Shown: positions 43,137-52,848, numbered from the stretch's first letter. The stretch: 64,000 nt of DNA from Cytobacillus gottheilii (GCF_900166665.1 NZ_LT800494.1:589397-653396); one strand, 5' to 3'. The notes: a model not told the origin generated them from the sequence alone. Numbers and translations are program-made.

Positions 43137-44125
43137 TGGCTATTCTCCTTTTCGGAAGCAACGGTAATCTTACCGGAAACGATCTCTTCCTGCGCCTTTT
43201 CAATGGCAGCCTGCTGTTCAGCTGTCAGTGTGATGTTGCGGATTGGTGCCAATCCTACGCCATCTTCTGATAAGCCAAATAAGTAGCTTTTTTCAGAGAT
43301 GCTGCCTTCTTCCTGTAATGTCTGTGCAATTTGAAAAACAGCCGTATTTACATTCTTTAGCATCGAAGTTACAACTGCTTTTTCGGCAATGAAGAATTGA
43401 TCTGAGTCCACACCTGCTGCAAAAATGCCTTCTTCTTCAGCTTTTTTAATCATGCCAAAACCTGAGAAACCAGCCGCGTGATAAATAAAATCTACACCAT
43501 TTTCAATAAAACCAGCCGCGATGGCAGAGCCTGCCTCGGAATCATCAAATGAACCGACATATTCACTAACAACTTCAATGTCTGGATTATAATATTTGGC
43601 ACCGTCGATATAGCCCATTTCAAAATGGTGAATGAGCGGGGTATCCACACCGCCGACAAAGCCAATTTTCCCGGTTTTGCTGGCCATTGCAGCAACCATT
43701 CCTACCAAGAAGCTTCCTTCTTGCTCCTTAAATGTTAAGGAAATAATATTCTCAAGCTCTGACTTTTCATCAATCAGTAAAAACTGCTGCTCGGGATATT
43801 GTTTTGCCACACTCTCTAACGCATCCTTCACGGAAAAGCCAAGACCAATGATCAGGTCATGTTTTTCTTCAACAAGTTCTGTAAGCTTTTCCTCGTAATT
43901 TCCATCGGGAGCTTCTTTATAGTCAAAAAGAACACCAAGCTCATCGCGGGCCTTCTCTAGACCTTGAAAGGCAGAGTCGTTAAACGATTCATCTCCTAAC
44001 CCGGCATCAGAAAGCATAATCCCAATCTTATATTCTTTTTCAGCTTGCTCTGAAGACTGTGCTGAACAGCCTGCAAGGAATATTCCTATGATCATGATTG
44101 CAATAGTAATTTTCTTCAAGTTCAT
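43133..44125 (-). CDS. BMP-family (PnrA/Med-like) substrate-binding lipoprotein
   Basis: The 330-residue protein has a lipoprotein signal peptide with lipobox FLAGC (Cys about 20). The mature part is a BMP/PBP1-like periplasmic binding fold: [84 protein letters not shown] and [12 protein letters not shown] proteins bind nucleosides or related ligands. No ABC transporter genes are next to it, and it overlaps the chemoreceptor by ATGA, which points to a role in chemosensing rather than uptake. Confidence 0.88.
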   Translation of the reverse strand: MNLKKITIAIMIIGIFLAGCSAQSSEQAEKEYKIGIMLSDAGLGDESFNDSAFQGLEKARDELGVLFDYKEAPDGNYEEKLTELVEEKHDLIIGLGFSVKDALESVAKQYPEQQFLLIDEKSELENIISLTFKEQEGSFLVGMVAAMASKTGKIGFVGGVDTPLIHHFEMGYIDGAKYYNPDIEVVSEYVGSFDDSEAGSAIAAGFIENGVDFIYHAAGFSGFGMIKKAEEEGIFAAGVDSDQFFIAEKAVVTSMLKNVNTAVFQIAQTLQEEGSISEKSYLFGLSEDGVGLAPIRNITLTAEQQAAIEKAQEEIVSGKITVASEKENSQ

Positions 44126-44160
44126 CCTCCTGATGTGTAATAAGACGTTATACTTAGATG

Positions 44161-44187
44161 ATATCGGCAGAATAACTTGGTTTTTTA
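44161..44187 (-). promoter_or_regulatory. SigD promoter of the BMP-MCP operon
   Basis: On the minus strand TAAA (44184-44187), a 15-bp spacer and GCCGATAT (44161-44168) match the SigD consensus exactly. The BMP start at 44125 lies 36 bp downstream, with AGGAGGATG as RBS. Confidence 0.93.
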
Positions 44188-44356
44188 ATAGTTTGTGTTG
44201 ATCTGAGGAGCATTTTTTACTGGGTGTGGAGATAGATGTTGGAAAAGGGAGGGAGGATTAGTGAAAATACTATATGTATTGGTGAGGTTCTTTATTTATT
44301 GTGACATTATAGGGGAATATTTGATTTCAGAGATATGATTCTCCCATCGTTAATAT

Positions 44357-44386
44357 AAAAAAGAGCCTGCACTATGCAGGCTCTCT
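44357..44386 (-). terminator. Terminator of the YkvA-family gene (minus strand)
   Basis: GAGCCTGCA pairs with TGCAGGCTC around a 3-base loop; the minus strand then runs into TTTTTTATA. Confidence 0.93.
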
Positions 44387-44396
44387 CTTCCAATTA

Positions 44397-44675
44397 TCAA
44401 TCATTCAATACCTTATACTTTTCTTTCAGCTCTTCTGGTGCCATTTTAATCATTTGCTGCAGGAGAAAGGTGGTTAGGACGATGTCGTCGGTAAATCCAA
44501 GGATCGACAGGAAGTCGGGAATGATGTCGAATGGCAGAAGAATATAGGCAATGATTGCCGCGATTGGCAGCAGTTTCTTTGCCATGGAGACATTCCGTGA
44601 TAAAAAGTAATCCTTTAAAAAAGGGATAAACCGCCAAAATTTAAAGATGAATTTAACGCGTTTCATCAGTTTCAT
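44397..44675 (-). CDS. YkvA family (DUF1232) small membrane protein
   Basis: The 92-residue protein has a basic N-terminus, then LLPIAAIIAYILLPFDIIPDFLSILGFTDD, the DUF1232 signature with PFDxIPDF. It has one or two membrane segments. The function is unknown. It starts about 65 bp downstream of the Spo0M-like gene on the same strand and may be in one transcription unit with it, though its own start has GGGGGATAAG-type RBS. Confidence 0.85.
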   Translation of the reverse strand: MKLMKRVKFIFKFWRFIPFLKDYFLSRNVSMAKKLLPIAAIIAYILLPFDIIPDFLSILGFTDDIVLTTFLLQQMIKMAPEELKEKYKVLND

Positions 44676-44740
44676 TCTTATCCCCCTTTAGTAGGTGATA
44701 GATAGTATTTATCCGGACTGGCCGCTTGTAAACCTTTAGA

Positions 44741-45130
44741 TCAATCCTTTTTAATGGTGATATTATCCGTATCGGCACTTTTGACACCTTCATGGAAGAT
44801 TAGTCTTGTCCGAAATTTGTATTGCGGATTCAGCGATGTTTCAGGAAGTTCTTCCGGCAGCTGGTAGCTGAAGGTAATTGATTCTGTTTGTTTTGGTTTG
44901 ATCACCTTTGACGTCAGAATCGTTGAACTGCCAATGACTTCATCAATTTCGCGCTTTTCACAATGCATAATCAGGTCGCATTCAATGCGTTTGAGCGGCT
45001 GGGAAATAAAGCCGCCTGCAATGTTAAATTGTCCCTCAATGTTTTCACCAACGGTAAATTCGTATTTAGGAAGTACTAAGTCGATTTTGGCCGATCCGAT
45101 CCCAAGCATGCACATATATTTTTGTAGCAT
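44741..45130 (-). CDS. Spo0M-like (SpoOM domain) protein, short form
   Basis: The 129-residue protein contains the arrestin-like beta-sandwich pattern of sporulation-control protein Spo0M: IDLVLPKYEFTVGENIEGQFNIAGG, then IECDLIMHCEK and FSYQLPEELPETS. B. subtilis Spo0M is about twice as long, so this is a single-sandwich or N-terminal-only version. It lies just downstream of a Mn2+ riboswitch and a small FbpB-like gene on the same strand. RBS AGGAGAG precedes the ATG. Confidence 0.75.
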   Translation of the reverse strand: MLQKYMCMLGIGSAKIDLVLPKYEFTVGENIEGQFNIAGGFISQPLKRIECDLIMHCEKREIDEVIGSSTILTSKVIKPKQTESITFSYQLPEELPETSLNPQYKFRTRLIFHEGVKSADTDNITIKKD

Positions 45131-45156
45131 CAGTGTGTACTCTCTCTCCTGGTCTA

Positions 45157-45288
45157 TTATTTTGTATTTGTGTAGCGTTCATCAATTTTCTTTTCGATCT
45201 TCTCAAGCTCAACTTGATTTTTCAGAAGTTCTTCTTTGTTTTTCTTTGTTAATTCCTCAAGTGAAAATCTAATTTTTCTTTTCATCAT
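45157..45288 (-). CDS. Small FbpB-family-like basic protein
   Basis: On the minus strand ATGATG (45288 or 45285) is preceded by TGAGGTGGAG. The frame encodes 43 residues: MKRKIRFSLEELTKKNKEEL, then a helix of Lys/Glu with KIEKKIDERY, ending NTK at the TAA 45157-45159. Small size, the RK-rich N-terminus and the SxEELxxxNKxELL motif match Fur-regulated basic protein B (FbpB) relatives, which act as RNA chaperones with the FsrA small RNA in iron sparing. It is the first gene after the Mn2+ riboswitch. Confidence 0.72.
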   Translation of the reverse strand: MMKRKIRFSLEELTKKNKEELLKNQVELEKIEKKIDERYTNTK

Positions 45289-45366
45289 TACTCCACCTCA
45301 TTTTAAAGTTCTACTTAGTTGTTGTCCACTATTCATTAGCAAATTTTGTTGTCTATTTTGTGTAGA

Positions 45367-45407
45367 GAAAAACAAGCAAAAGACCTTTGCCAATGCCGGC
45401 AAAGGTC
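45367..45407 (-). terminator. Expression-platform terminator of the Mn2+ riboswitch
   Basis: On the minus strand GACCTTTGCC pairs perfectly with GGCAAAGGTC around GGCATT and is followed by TTTTGCTTGTTTTT. It lies between the aptamer and the small FbpB-like gene. Its 5' arm resembles the 3' end of the aptamer, as expected for alternative pairing. Confidence 0.85.
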
Positions 45408-45430
45408 ATAAATAAAGACCTCTACCGTCT

Positions 45431-45528
45431 GGTAAAGGTCTGGCTAACAATTTTTTAGAAATTGCCAACAGAACCGAGAGCAACTGCTCTGAAATGACGA
45501 CTCTGCTGTAAAAGCTACTCCCCTTTAG
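45431..45528 (-). promoter_or_regulatory. yybP-ykoY family manganese riboswitch aptamer
   Basis: Read on the minus strand, the segment opens CTAAAGGGGAGTAGC, continues with CAGAGTCGTCATTTC, then CGGTTCTGTTGGCAA and closes TTAGCCAGACCTTTA. These are the conserved blocks of the yybP-ykoY Mn2+ riboswitch as in the Lactococcus yoaB aptamer (AAAGGGGAGUAGC, GUCGUCA, GCUUUGUUG, AGCAAGACCUUU), in the same order. P1 is formed by TAAAGG and CCTTTA. After it, AGACCTTTACC and GGTAGAGGTCT (about 45414-45440) can form a second hairpin, then the terminator follows. Mn2+ binding typically turns the downstream gene on. Confidence 0.9.
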
Positions 45529-45556
45529 GAGAACAACTATTTAATTTTATACTCTT

Positions 45557-45585
45557 ATTCTATGAGGAACACGCAAAATTGTCAA
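45557..45585 (-). promoter_or_regulatory. SigA promoter of the riboswitch transcript
   Basis: On the minus strand TTGACA (45580-45585), a 17-bp spacer and TAGAAT (45557-45562) form a strong SigA promoter. Transcription would start about 20 bp before the aptamer. Confidence 0.88.
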
Positions 45586-45653
45586 ATATTTAGCGGTATG
45601 AAAAAGGGATTCGGGAACAATTTAAAGATAAAAGACGGTGGAAGTGATCCAAA

Positions 45654-46187
45654 GTGAAGATACAGCTGCAGTTATTTTTAGCATTTTTAAAAGTGGGGCT
45701 ATTAGGTTATGGCGGTGGGCCGTCCTCGATACCGCTTGTGCATGTGGAGACAGTTGAACGGTATAAGTGGATGGACCGGGATGAGTTTGCAGATATTTTA
45801 GCTTTAGGAAATGCGCTTCCGGGACCAATTGCTACGAAAATGGCTGGGTATATCGGTTATCGAATGGGCGGATGGCTTGGAATGTTGAATGCAGTTGCGG
45901 CCACAATTGTCCCGACGATACTGCTGATGATTTTTGTGTTAACGGCTCTCAATGCATTCAAAGATAACCCGATGGTCGCAGGGATGGCACAGGCAGTAGT
46001 CCCGATTGTCGCGGTGATGCTCGGAAGCCTGACATGGGATTTTATTAGAAGTGCAGGAACATCTGCATTAGGCTGGAGGGGGACGAGTATGCTCCTTGCT
46101 GCCAGTCTGGTCTGCATACAATGGCTGCATATTCATCCAGCCATTCTGATAGGAGTTCTTATCGTAACTGCATTTATTAAAAAATAA
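45654..46187 (+). CDS. Chromate transporter, half-size subunit 1
   Basis: The 177-residue membrane protein matches one ChrA domain: FLAFLKVGLLGYGGGPSSIPL, the DILALGNALPGPIATKMAGYIG motif, then four or five further hydrophobic segments. Short-chain ChrA proteins occur as tandem pairs that work together in chromate export. GTG start with GGTGGAAGTG upstream. The partner follows 20 bp later. Confidence 0.9.
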   Translation: MKIQLQLFLAFLKVGLLGYGGGPSSIPLVHVETVERYKWMDRDEFADILALGNALPGPIATKMAGYIGYRMGGWLGMLNAVAATIVPTILLMIFVLTALNAFKDNPMVAGMAQAVVPIVAVMLGSLTWDFIRSAGTSALGWRGTSMLLAASLVCIQWLHIHPAILIGVLIVTAFIKK

Positions 46188-46207
46188 TGGATGGCAGGTG
46201 AAGAATA

Positions 46208-46744
46208 TTGAGCTTATACATACAGCTTTTTCTCGCTTTTTTTATCCCCGGGATTTTAGGCTATGGCGGCGGACCTGCTTCCATTCCTTTGATTGAGAAG
46301 GAAGTGGTCGACCGCTATGAGTGGCTGACTGTCAGTGAGTTCAGCGAAATGCTGGCGCTTGGCAATACATTGCCTGGACCAATTGCTACGAAAATGGCCG
46401 GCTATATTGGCTATGAGCAGGCTGGTGTTTTGGGAGCGGTGATCACTATCTTCGCAACGGTCGCCCCCTCGCTTGTGCTTATGCTTGCGCTGCTGGGATT
46501 ATTGATGAAACATAAAGAATCTCCGAAAGTAAGGCGGCTGACGATCTATATTCGGCCTGTGATTGCCATCCTTTTAGGTGTGATGACATTTGAATTTTTC
46601 ATTTCCGCCTGGGAGGGAGCAGGTCTTTGGCAAACGATTGTGATTGGAGGTGCAGCCTTTCTTTTATTAGAAGTAATGAAAGTGCATCCAGCCTATGTCA
46701 TTGGCATGGGCCTTGTTTATGGATTGTTCTTTTTAGCGTCATAA
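46208..46744 (+). CDS. Chromate transporter, half-size subunit 2
   Basis: The 178-residue protein is the second ChrA half, with the same motifs (FFIPGILGYGGGPASIPLIEKEV; MLALGNTLPGPIATKMAGYIGY). TTG 46208 is preceded by AGGTGAAG. Sequence divergence from subunit 1 in the C-terminal helices fits antiparallel pairing of the two halves. Confidence 0.9.
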   Translation: MSLYIQLFLAFFIPGILGYGGGPASIPLIEKEVVDRYEWLTVSEFSEMLALGNTLPGPIATKMAGYIGYEQAGVLGAVITIFATVAPSLVLMLALLGLLMKHKESPKVRRLTIYIRPVIAILLGVMTFEFFISAWEGAGLWQTIVIGGAAFLLLEVMKVHPAYVIGMGLVYGLFFLAS

Positions 46745-46764
46745 CGTAAGAGGAGCCGATCTCT

Positions 46765-47118
46765 TTATCCCTTATATACTTGACCGCTGCTGCTGTCTTT
46801 ATCAGGTTCTTTGAGACTCGTATCATCCTTTTCCTCATCTTCTTCAGTGTGTTTTCTTATATTAATATGACGAAAGACTCGGATGATAGGACGGACGATC
46901 ATAGCCAAACTTCCGATGAGGTAAGCGGAGTTAGGATAAACTGAAGGTACATTTAGCAAATTTAGAATACTGCCTAGGATAAAAAAACAGCCGATCACGG
47001 CATCCGCAATCCATTGAATAATATAGGTATATTGAGCAAACTGAATCTTAAATCTTCCCTGATCGATTTCTATATCAATTCCGCCTTCATACTCTTTCCG
47101 TTTAACATTTTTAAGCAT
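46765..47118 (-). CDS. YrhK-like small membrane protein
   Basis: The 117-residue protein has two membrane segments (IIQWIADAVIGCFFILGSILNLL and SAYLIGSLAMIVRPIIRVF) followed by a strongly charged C-terminal tail. This YrhK-type pattern has no known function. It converges on the chromate genes, with the small hairpin AAGAG...CTCTT between them. Confidence 0.65.
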   Translation of the reverse strand: MLKNVKRKEYEGGIDIEIDQGRFKIQFAQYTYIIQWIADAVIGCFFILGSILNLLNVPSVYPNSAYLIGSLAMIVRPIIRVFRHINIRKHTEEDEEKDDTSLKEPDKDSSSGQVYKG

Positions 47119-47549
47119 GTATTCACCTGAATTCCATTAGAATGTTTTTCTGCTATTCCTAATCCTTCATTTACCCTCTCTTTATCACCTCCACATTGTT
47201 TAAAACGCATTCTGCTAGAAAAGAGACTATTTATTCATACAATGTCCAAGATGTAACCGTGAACATTTCTCCAGCCTACTTACATAAGTTGTCACTCCCT
47301 AGTGTAAGTGGTAATATTAATAGGGAAACAATTCGTATTTAAAGTGTAATGACCATTGACGGATGTATGATCTTCACCAGTCATGGATTGTACTGCCATA
47401 TACCTACAGATTTCTTAGCTTATACGCTCTATCCTTGTATTCTTAAACTTTCATTTAAGAACAGGATCATTGTATTCGCTCATTTCTGACAGCAGACAAG
47501 CTGTGGAGGTATATTTCGATCTTACTTTTCAATTAAAGGAGCGTTTTTA
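47119..47549. other. Gene-free interval upstream of secA
   Basis: The interval must contain promoters for the YrhK-like gene and secA. It is AT-rich and I could not fix a consensus promoter. The Shine-Dalgarno AAAGGAGCG of secA is clear. No other structure was recognised. Confidence 0.4.
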
Positions 47550-50060
47550 ATGCTTGGAATTTTAAATAAAGTGTTTGATCAAAACAAACGTGAACTAAAG
47601 CGTTTAGAAAAAACGGCTGATCAGGTGGATGCCCTGGCAGCAAGTATGGAAAAGCTTTCTGATGAGGAATTTAAGACAAAAACAGAAGAATTTAAAGGGC
47701 GGTATCAAAAAGGCGAAACCCTTGATGATTTATTAATAGAAGCGTTTGCTGTTGTCCGTGAGGCGGCAAAACGTGTGCTTGGCTTATATCCATATAAGGT
47801 CCAGCTTATGGGGGGAGCTTCCCTGCATGATGGAAATATATCAGAGATGAAAACAGGGGAAGGTAAAACACTTACTTCCACATTGCCTGTTTACTTAAAT
47901 GCGCTTGCAGGTAAAGGCGTGCATGTAGTAACCGTCAACGAATATTTGGCAAGCCGTGATGCGACCGAAATGGGACAGCTTTATGAATTCCTTGGACTAA
48001 CGGTCGGATTAAACTTAAACGGCATTACGAAAGAAGAAAAGCAAGCTGCGTATTCAGCAGATATTACGTATAGCACAAACAATGAACTTGGCTTTGATTA
48101 TTTGCGTGACAACATGGTTTTGTATAAAGAGCAGAAAGTACAGCGTCCGCTTTTTTATGCGGTCATTGATGAAGTGGATTCCATCTTAATTGACGAAGCG
48201 CGTACACCGTTAATTATTTCTGGATCTGCACAAAAATCGACTCAGCTCTATATCCAGGCAAATGCGTTTGTCAGCAGATTAAAGGCAGAGGAAGATTACA
48301 CGTATGATGAAAAAACAAAAGGTGTGCAGCTGACAGAAGAAGGGATGACAAAGGCGGAGAAAGCTTTTGGCATTGAGAACTTGTTCGATATCACGCATGT
48401 TTCTTTGAACCATCATATTACACAGGCGTTAAAGGCTCATTCGAGCATGCATGTTGATGTTGACTATGTTGTTCAGGAAGGCGAAATCGTTATTGTTGAC
48501 CAATTCACTGGCCGTCTCATGAAAGGACGCCGCTACAGTGATGGGCTTCATCAGGCGATCGAAGCGAAGGAAGGATTGGAAATTCAGAATGAGAGCATGA
48601 CACTTGCGACCATCACTTTCCAAAACTACTTCCGTATGTATGAAAAGCTTTCCGGAATGACAGGTACAGCGAAAACAGAGGAAGAAGAGTTCCGCAATAT
48701 TTACAATATGAATGTAGTGGTCATTCCAACAAATCGTCCGATTGCCCGTGACGACCGTGCCGATTTAATTTATGCTTCCATGGAAGGCAAGTATCGCGCG
48801 GTTGGTGAAGAGATTGCTGAACGCCATAAAAATGGACAGCCTGTGCTTGTTGGTACGGTTGCGATTGAAACGTCTGAAATTATTTCAAAATATTTATCGA
48901 AAAAGGGCGTTCCGCATAATGTCCTCAATGCGAAAAACCATGGAAGAGAAGCAGAAATTATCGCAGATGCCGGAAAGCAAGGTGCGGTCACGATTGCGAC
49001 GAACATGGCAGGACGTGGTACCGATATCAAGCTTGGTGAAGGTGTAAAAGAGCTTGGCGGGCTTGCCGTTCTTGGAACAGAGCGCCACGAAAGCAGACGG
49101 ATTGACAATCAGCTCCGCGGACGTTCAGGACGTCAGGGAGACCCAGGGATTACACAATTCTACTTATCAATGGAAGATGAGCTAATGCGCCGCTTTGGTT
49201 CTGACAACATGAAATCCATGATGGCCCGTCTTGGCATGGATGACACACAGCCAATTCAGAGCAAAATGGTATCAAGAGCAGTAGAATCAGCGCAAAAACG
49301 AGTAGAAGGTAATAACTTTGATGCTCGTAAACAGCTTCTTTCTTACGATGATGTGCTTCGCCAGCAGCGCGAAATCCTCTATACACAAAGAAACGAAGTA
49401 CTTTATTCTGAAAGCTTAAGAGAAATTATTGAGAGAATGCTGACAACATCCATTCAGCGCAATGTCGAAGCCTTTACACCTCTTCATGAGGAGCAGGAAA
49501 AATGGAATCTGCAAGGCTTAGTTGATTATGTAAACGGAAATCTTCTCAATGAAGGAGATCTAACGGTTACTGATCTGCAGGGCAAGGACGGCGAAGAGAT
49601 TGTCAAACTTCTCTTAGATAAAGTAAAAGTGAAATATGACGAAAAAGAAGTTCATCTTGCCGATCAAATGCGTGAATTCGAAAAGGTTATCGTTCTCAGA
49701 ACAGTTGATACAAAATGGATGGACCATATCGATGCAATGGATCAGCTCCGCCAGGGAATTCACTTGCGCGCTTATGGGCAAATCGATCCGCTTCGTGAGT
49801 ATCAGCAAGAAGGGTTTGCGATGTTTGAACATATGATTATGTCGATTGAAGATGAGGTTTCAAGATTAGTCATGAAAGCAGAAATCCGCAATAACCTGGA
49901 GCGTCAGGAAGTAGCGAAAGGCCAAGCAGTCAATCCGAAAGAGGATGGCGAAAAGCTTAAGAAAAAGCCAGTTGTGAAGCAAATGGATGTCGGCCGTAAT
50001 GACCCATGTATTTGCGGAAGCGGCAAAAAATATAAAAACTGCTGCGGTGCAGCAAAATAA
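47550..50060 (+). CDS. secA: SecA, preprotein translocase ATPase
   Basis: SecA drives protein export through SecYEG. The 836-residue protein has all expected parts: Walker A region MKTGEGKTL (about 100), [19 protein letters not shown] (box II), the preprotein cross-linking domain, [12 protein letters not shown] and [21 protein letters not shown] in the second ATPase fold, the helical scaffold, and the C-terminal zinc motif [13 protein letters not shown]. Intact. Confidence 0.98.
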   Translation: MLGILNKVFDQNKRELKRLEKTADQVDALAASMEKLSDEEFKTKTEEFKGRYQKGETLDDLLIEAFAVVREAAKRVLGLYPYKVQLMGGASLHDGNISEMKTGEGKTLTSTLPVYLNALAGKGVHVVTVNEYLASRDATEMGQLYEFLGLTVGLNLNGITKEEKQAAYSADITYSTNNELGFDYLRDNMVLYKEQKVQRPLFYAVIDEVDSILIDEARTPLIISGSAQKSTQLYIQANAFVSRLKAEEDYTYDEKTKGVQLTEEGMTKAEKAFGIENLFDITHVSLNHHITQALKAHSSMHVDVDYVVQEGEIVIVDQFTGRLMKGRRYSDGLHQAIEAKEGLEIQNESMTLATITFQNYFRMYEKLSGMTGTAKTEEEEFRNIYNMNVVVIPTNRPIARDDRADLIYASMEGKYRAVGEEIAERHKNGQPVLVGTVAIETSEIISKYLSKKGVPHNVLNAKNHGREAEIIADAGKQGAVTIATNMAGRGTDIKLGEGVKELGGLAVLGTERHESRRIDNQLRGRSGRQGDPGITQFYLSMEDELMRRFGSDNMKSMMARLGMDDTQPIQSKMVSRAVESAQKRVEGNNFDARKQLLSYDDVLRQQREILYTQRNEVLYSESLREIIERMLTTSIQRNVEAFTPLHEEQEKWNLQGLVDYVNGNLLNEGDLTVTDLQGKDGEEIVKLLLDKVKVKYDEKEVHLADQMREFEKVIVLRTVDTKWMDHIDAMDQLRQGIHLRAYGQIDPLREYQQEGFAMFEHMIMSIEDEVSRLVMKAEIRNNLERQEVAKGQAVNPKEDGEKLKKKPVVKQMDVGRNDPCICGSGKKYKNCCGAAK

Positions 50061-50068
50061 AGAATTTA

Positions 50069-50098
50069 GAAGCCGGCATAGTCTTTGCCGGCTTATCG
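50069..50098 (+). terminator. Hairpin after secA
   Basis: AAGCCGGCA pairs with TGCCGGCTT around a 7-base loop; the following run is only weakly T-rich, so termination may be partial. Confidence 0.65.
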
Positions 50099-50174
50099 TT
50101 TGAAGATCCATGTGTACCATTTTGTTTCTGGTGGGATATAATGTATGATGGAAAAAAATAATGAGGTGACATAA

Positions 50175-51276
50175 ATGGAATTAGCAGATATTCGGAATGA
50201 ACTTGAAAAAACAGCTAGAATTTTAGCGGACTTTAGGGGGTCTCTTTGACTTAGAAAACAAAGAGGCTCGTATTGCTGAACTGGATGATGTGATGCTTCA
50301 GCCTAATTTCTGGGATGACCAGCAGCAGGCGCAAATAGTCATCAGTGAATCCAATGCGTTAAAAGATGCAGTCAATGAATTCAACGATTTAAATGAAACA
50401 TATGAAAATCTTGAATTGACATATGAACTTGTTCGAGAAGAAAGCGATGAAGAGCTTCAGGAAGAGCTTGAAACTGAAATGAAGGACTTAATGAAGCGAT
50501 TAAGCGATTTTGAATTGCAGCTGCTTTTAAGCGAAGAATATGATAAAAACAATGCGATCCTTGAGCTGCATCCAGGGGCTGGCGGAACAGAATCTCAAGA
50601 CTGGGGTTCCATGCTGCTGCGTATGTATACACGCTGGGCGGAGAAAAAAGGATTCAAGGTTGAAACACTCGACTACCTGCCAGGAGATGAAGCGGGCATT
50701 AAAAGCGTGACACTTGCGATCAAAGGCCATAATGCATACGGCTATTTAAAAGCAGAAAAAGGCGTACACCGTCTTGTCCGTATTTCGCCATTCGATTCAT
50801 CTGGACGCCGGCACACATCTTTCGTCTCCTGCGAAGTCATGCCGGAATTTAACGATGAAATTGAAATAGATATCCGTACAGAAGATTTAAAAGTTGATAC
50901 GTACCGTGCGAGTGGTGCCGGCGGACAGCACATCAATACAACTGACTCAGCTGTTCGAATTACCCATACTCCAACGGGCGTAGTGGTTACATGCCAAACG
51001 GAACGCTCGCAAATCAAAAACCGTGAACGTGCGATGAAAATGCTTCAAGCGAAACTATATCAGCGTAAAATTGAAGAGCAGGAGCAAGAGCTTGCCGAAA
51101 TCCGGGGCGAGCAAAAAGAAATTGGCTGGGGAAGCCAGATTCGCTCATACGTCTTCCACCCATATTCTATGGTGAAGGACCACCGTACGAGCACAGAATC
51201 AGGAAATGTCCAAGGCGTTATGGACGGAGACCTCGACAGCTTTATCAATGCTTACTTACGCTCGCGTTTGAGCTAA
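50175..51276 (+). CDS. prfB: RF2, peptide chain release factor 2 (programmed +1 frameshift)
   Basis: The coding sequence is join(50175..50246, 50248..51276), 366 residues. The first 24 codons end at CTT followed by an in-frame TGA (50247-50249), preceded by the internal Shine-Dalgarno-like AGGGGG. Slippage by +1 at CTT-TGA-C continues as GAC in the main frame. This is the classic autoregulatory site: low RF2 slows termination at UGA and favours the shift. The main part has the GGQ motif in [19 protein letters not shown] and an SPF-type stop-recognition motif near ISPFDSSG. Start ATG 50175 follows ATGAGGTGAC. Confidence 0.97.
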
Positions 51277-51285
51277 GCAATAAGA

Positions 51286-51327
51286 AAAACGACCTTTGCG
51301 GACGAAACAGCAAAGGTCGTTTTTTTG
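51286..51327 (+). terminator. Terminator of prfB
   Basis: AAAACGACCTTTGC pairs with GCAAAGGTCGTTTT around a 10-base loop, followed by T. Confidence 0.95.
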
Positions 51328-51402
51328 AAGAGTTATGAAAAATGAAGACTATAAATGTGACGTTTATGGAAGTGCAGACTTGGGTGTTGGAGAACAGCTT
51401 AC

Positions 51403-51720
51403 AGGAAATGAAGAGATTTCTCGGAATAAGCGGAAATCCTCCCATTATTTCATGAAGAAGATACATTCTCCCTGGACTATACCTATCCATAAGCGGAGAA
51501 ATTCCGGTTAAGGTGTAAAAAAGAGCTAAAACAGCAAAAATAAGCGGAGAAATTCCGGTTAACAGCTATATTTGGAACGAAATATAATAATTTTGTTCAA
51601 ATAGTCGGAAACCCTCCCCTTATTTTGCAGGAAATGAAGAGATTTCTCGGAATAAGCGGAAATCCTCCCTTTATTTTCTCCAAGACAATACATTCTCCCA
51701 GACTATACCTATTCATAGGT
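51403..51720. repeat. Intergenic repeat cluster built on ATAAGCGGA
   Basis: Two long copies of about 90 bp (51403-51496 and 51631-51719) share GAAATGAAGAGATTTCTCGG, AATAAGCGGAAATCCTCCC, then TACATTCTCCC and GACTATACCTAT. Between them ATAAGCGGAGAAATTCCGG occurs twice (from 51489 and 51540), and TCGGAAACCCTCCCC once. ATAAGCGGA starts at 51426, 51489, 51540 and 51652. No gene is supported here; the 51625 and 51782 frames lack an RBS. Confidence 0.8.
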
Positions 51721-51975
51721 GAAATACCTCTGCTAATAAATTCCTCTAAAAGGAATTTTCATCACTGCCCCCGCTCATATTTTGCCAAAGAAAACAAAAG
51801 CTATGAAAAGACAGACAAGCATCGAGCGTACTGAGTTCATTCACCTCTTTACCACAGTAGTCCGCTGGCATTCACAAAGAAGGAAGTGGCATGCTAAAAT
51901 GAGCCCTGGTGCAGGTTTCCTGTATTGGAAGCTAAATCAACTAGTGTACATAAAAGAGGTTAGAGGGAGACGAAA

Positions 51976-52848
51976 ATGGGAAGAAAAAATAGAGCAGTTT
52001 TGACAGGGAAAAAAACACCGTTAGCTTGGGTGTTGGAATATGCTTTTGTATTACTGGGATCAGCAATTGTAGCGATCTCATTTAATGTATTTTTACTGCC
52101 GAACCGGGTCGCTTCTGGCGGAGTCAGCGGGATCAGTACCATTCTTGATGCACTTGTTGGCTGGGAACCCGCCTATGTGCAATGGGCTTTTAATATTCCG
52201 CTGTTTATTGCTGGAGTCATTTTGCTCGGCAGACAGTTTGGGGCGAAAACACTGGCGGGGACGATCTTCTTGCCGTTTGTTGTGTTTTTGACAAACGATT
52301 GGGATGCTTGGACAAGTGATCCTTTGCTTGCATCTTTATTTGGCGGAATTGGCGTGGGGCTTGGATTAGGCATTGTATTTAGAGGAAAAGCATCAACGGG
52401 AGGAACCGATCTTGCCGCGCAAATTATTAATAAGTATACAGGCCTGTCATTAGGAACTTGTGTAGCACTTATCGACGGACTTATTGTTTTATCAGCTGCC
52501 ATCGTCTTTAATATTGAACAAGGATTATATGCATTGATTGGCTTGTATGTCACTAGTAAAACAATTGATTTAGTGCAGGTTGGTTTTGGAAGATCCAAAA
52601 TGGCTCTTATCATCACAGAAAAACAAGATGATGTTCGTGAAGGGATACTGAATAAAATAGACCGTGGTGTGACAAAACTATCTGCATACGGAGGTTATAC
52701 CGATCATGAGCGTCCTGTGCTTTTATGTGTAGTTGATCCAACCGAGTTCACAAAATTGAAACAACTGGTGAAAACAATTGATCCATCTGCATTTATCATT
52801 GTTACCGATGCTTCAGAGGTGCTTGGTGAGGGTTTCAAAAGGGACTAG
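51976..52848 (+). CDS. yvjA: YvjA, YitT-family membrane protein
   Basis: The 290-residue protein has five or six membrane segments in the first 190 residues with the YitT features FLLPNRVASGGVSGISTI and RGKASTGGTDLAAQII. A C-terminal soluble DUF2179 domain follows, with MALIITEKQDDVREGIL and VVDPTEFTKLKQLVKTIDPSAFI. Function unestablished; probably a transporter regulated by its soluble domain. RBS AGAGGGAG. Confidence 0.92.
   Translation: MGRKNRAVLTGKKTPLAWVLEYAFVLLGSAIVAISFNVFLLPNRVASGGVSGISTILDALVGWEPAYVQWAFNIPLFIAGVILLGRQFGAKTLAGTIFLPFVVFLTNDWDAWTSDPLLASLFGGIGVGLGLGIVFRGKASTGGTDLAAQIINKYTGLSLGTCVALIDGLIVLSAAIVFNIEQGLYALIGLYVTSKTIDLVQVGFGRSKMALIITEKQDDVREGILNKIDRGVTKLSAYGGYTDHERPVLLCVVDPTEFTKLKQLVKTIDPSAFIIVTDASEVLGEGFKRD

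Noticed and set aside
51782..52003. A 73-codon frame upstream of yvjA
   Set aside because: It overlaps the yvjA start, lacks an RBS, and shows no family resemblance.
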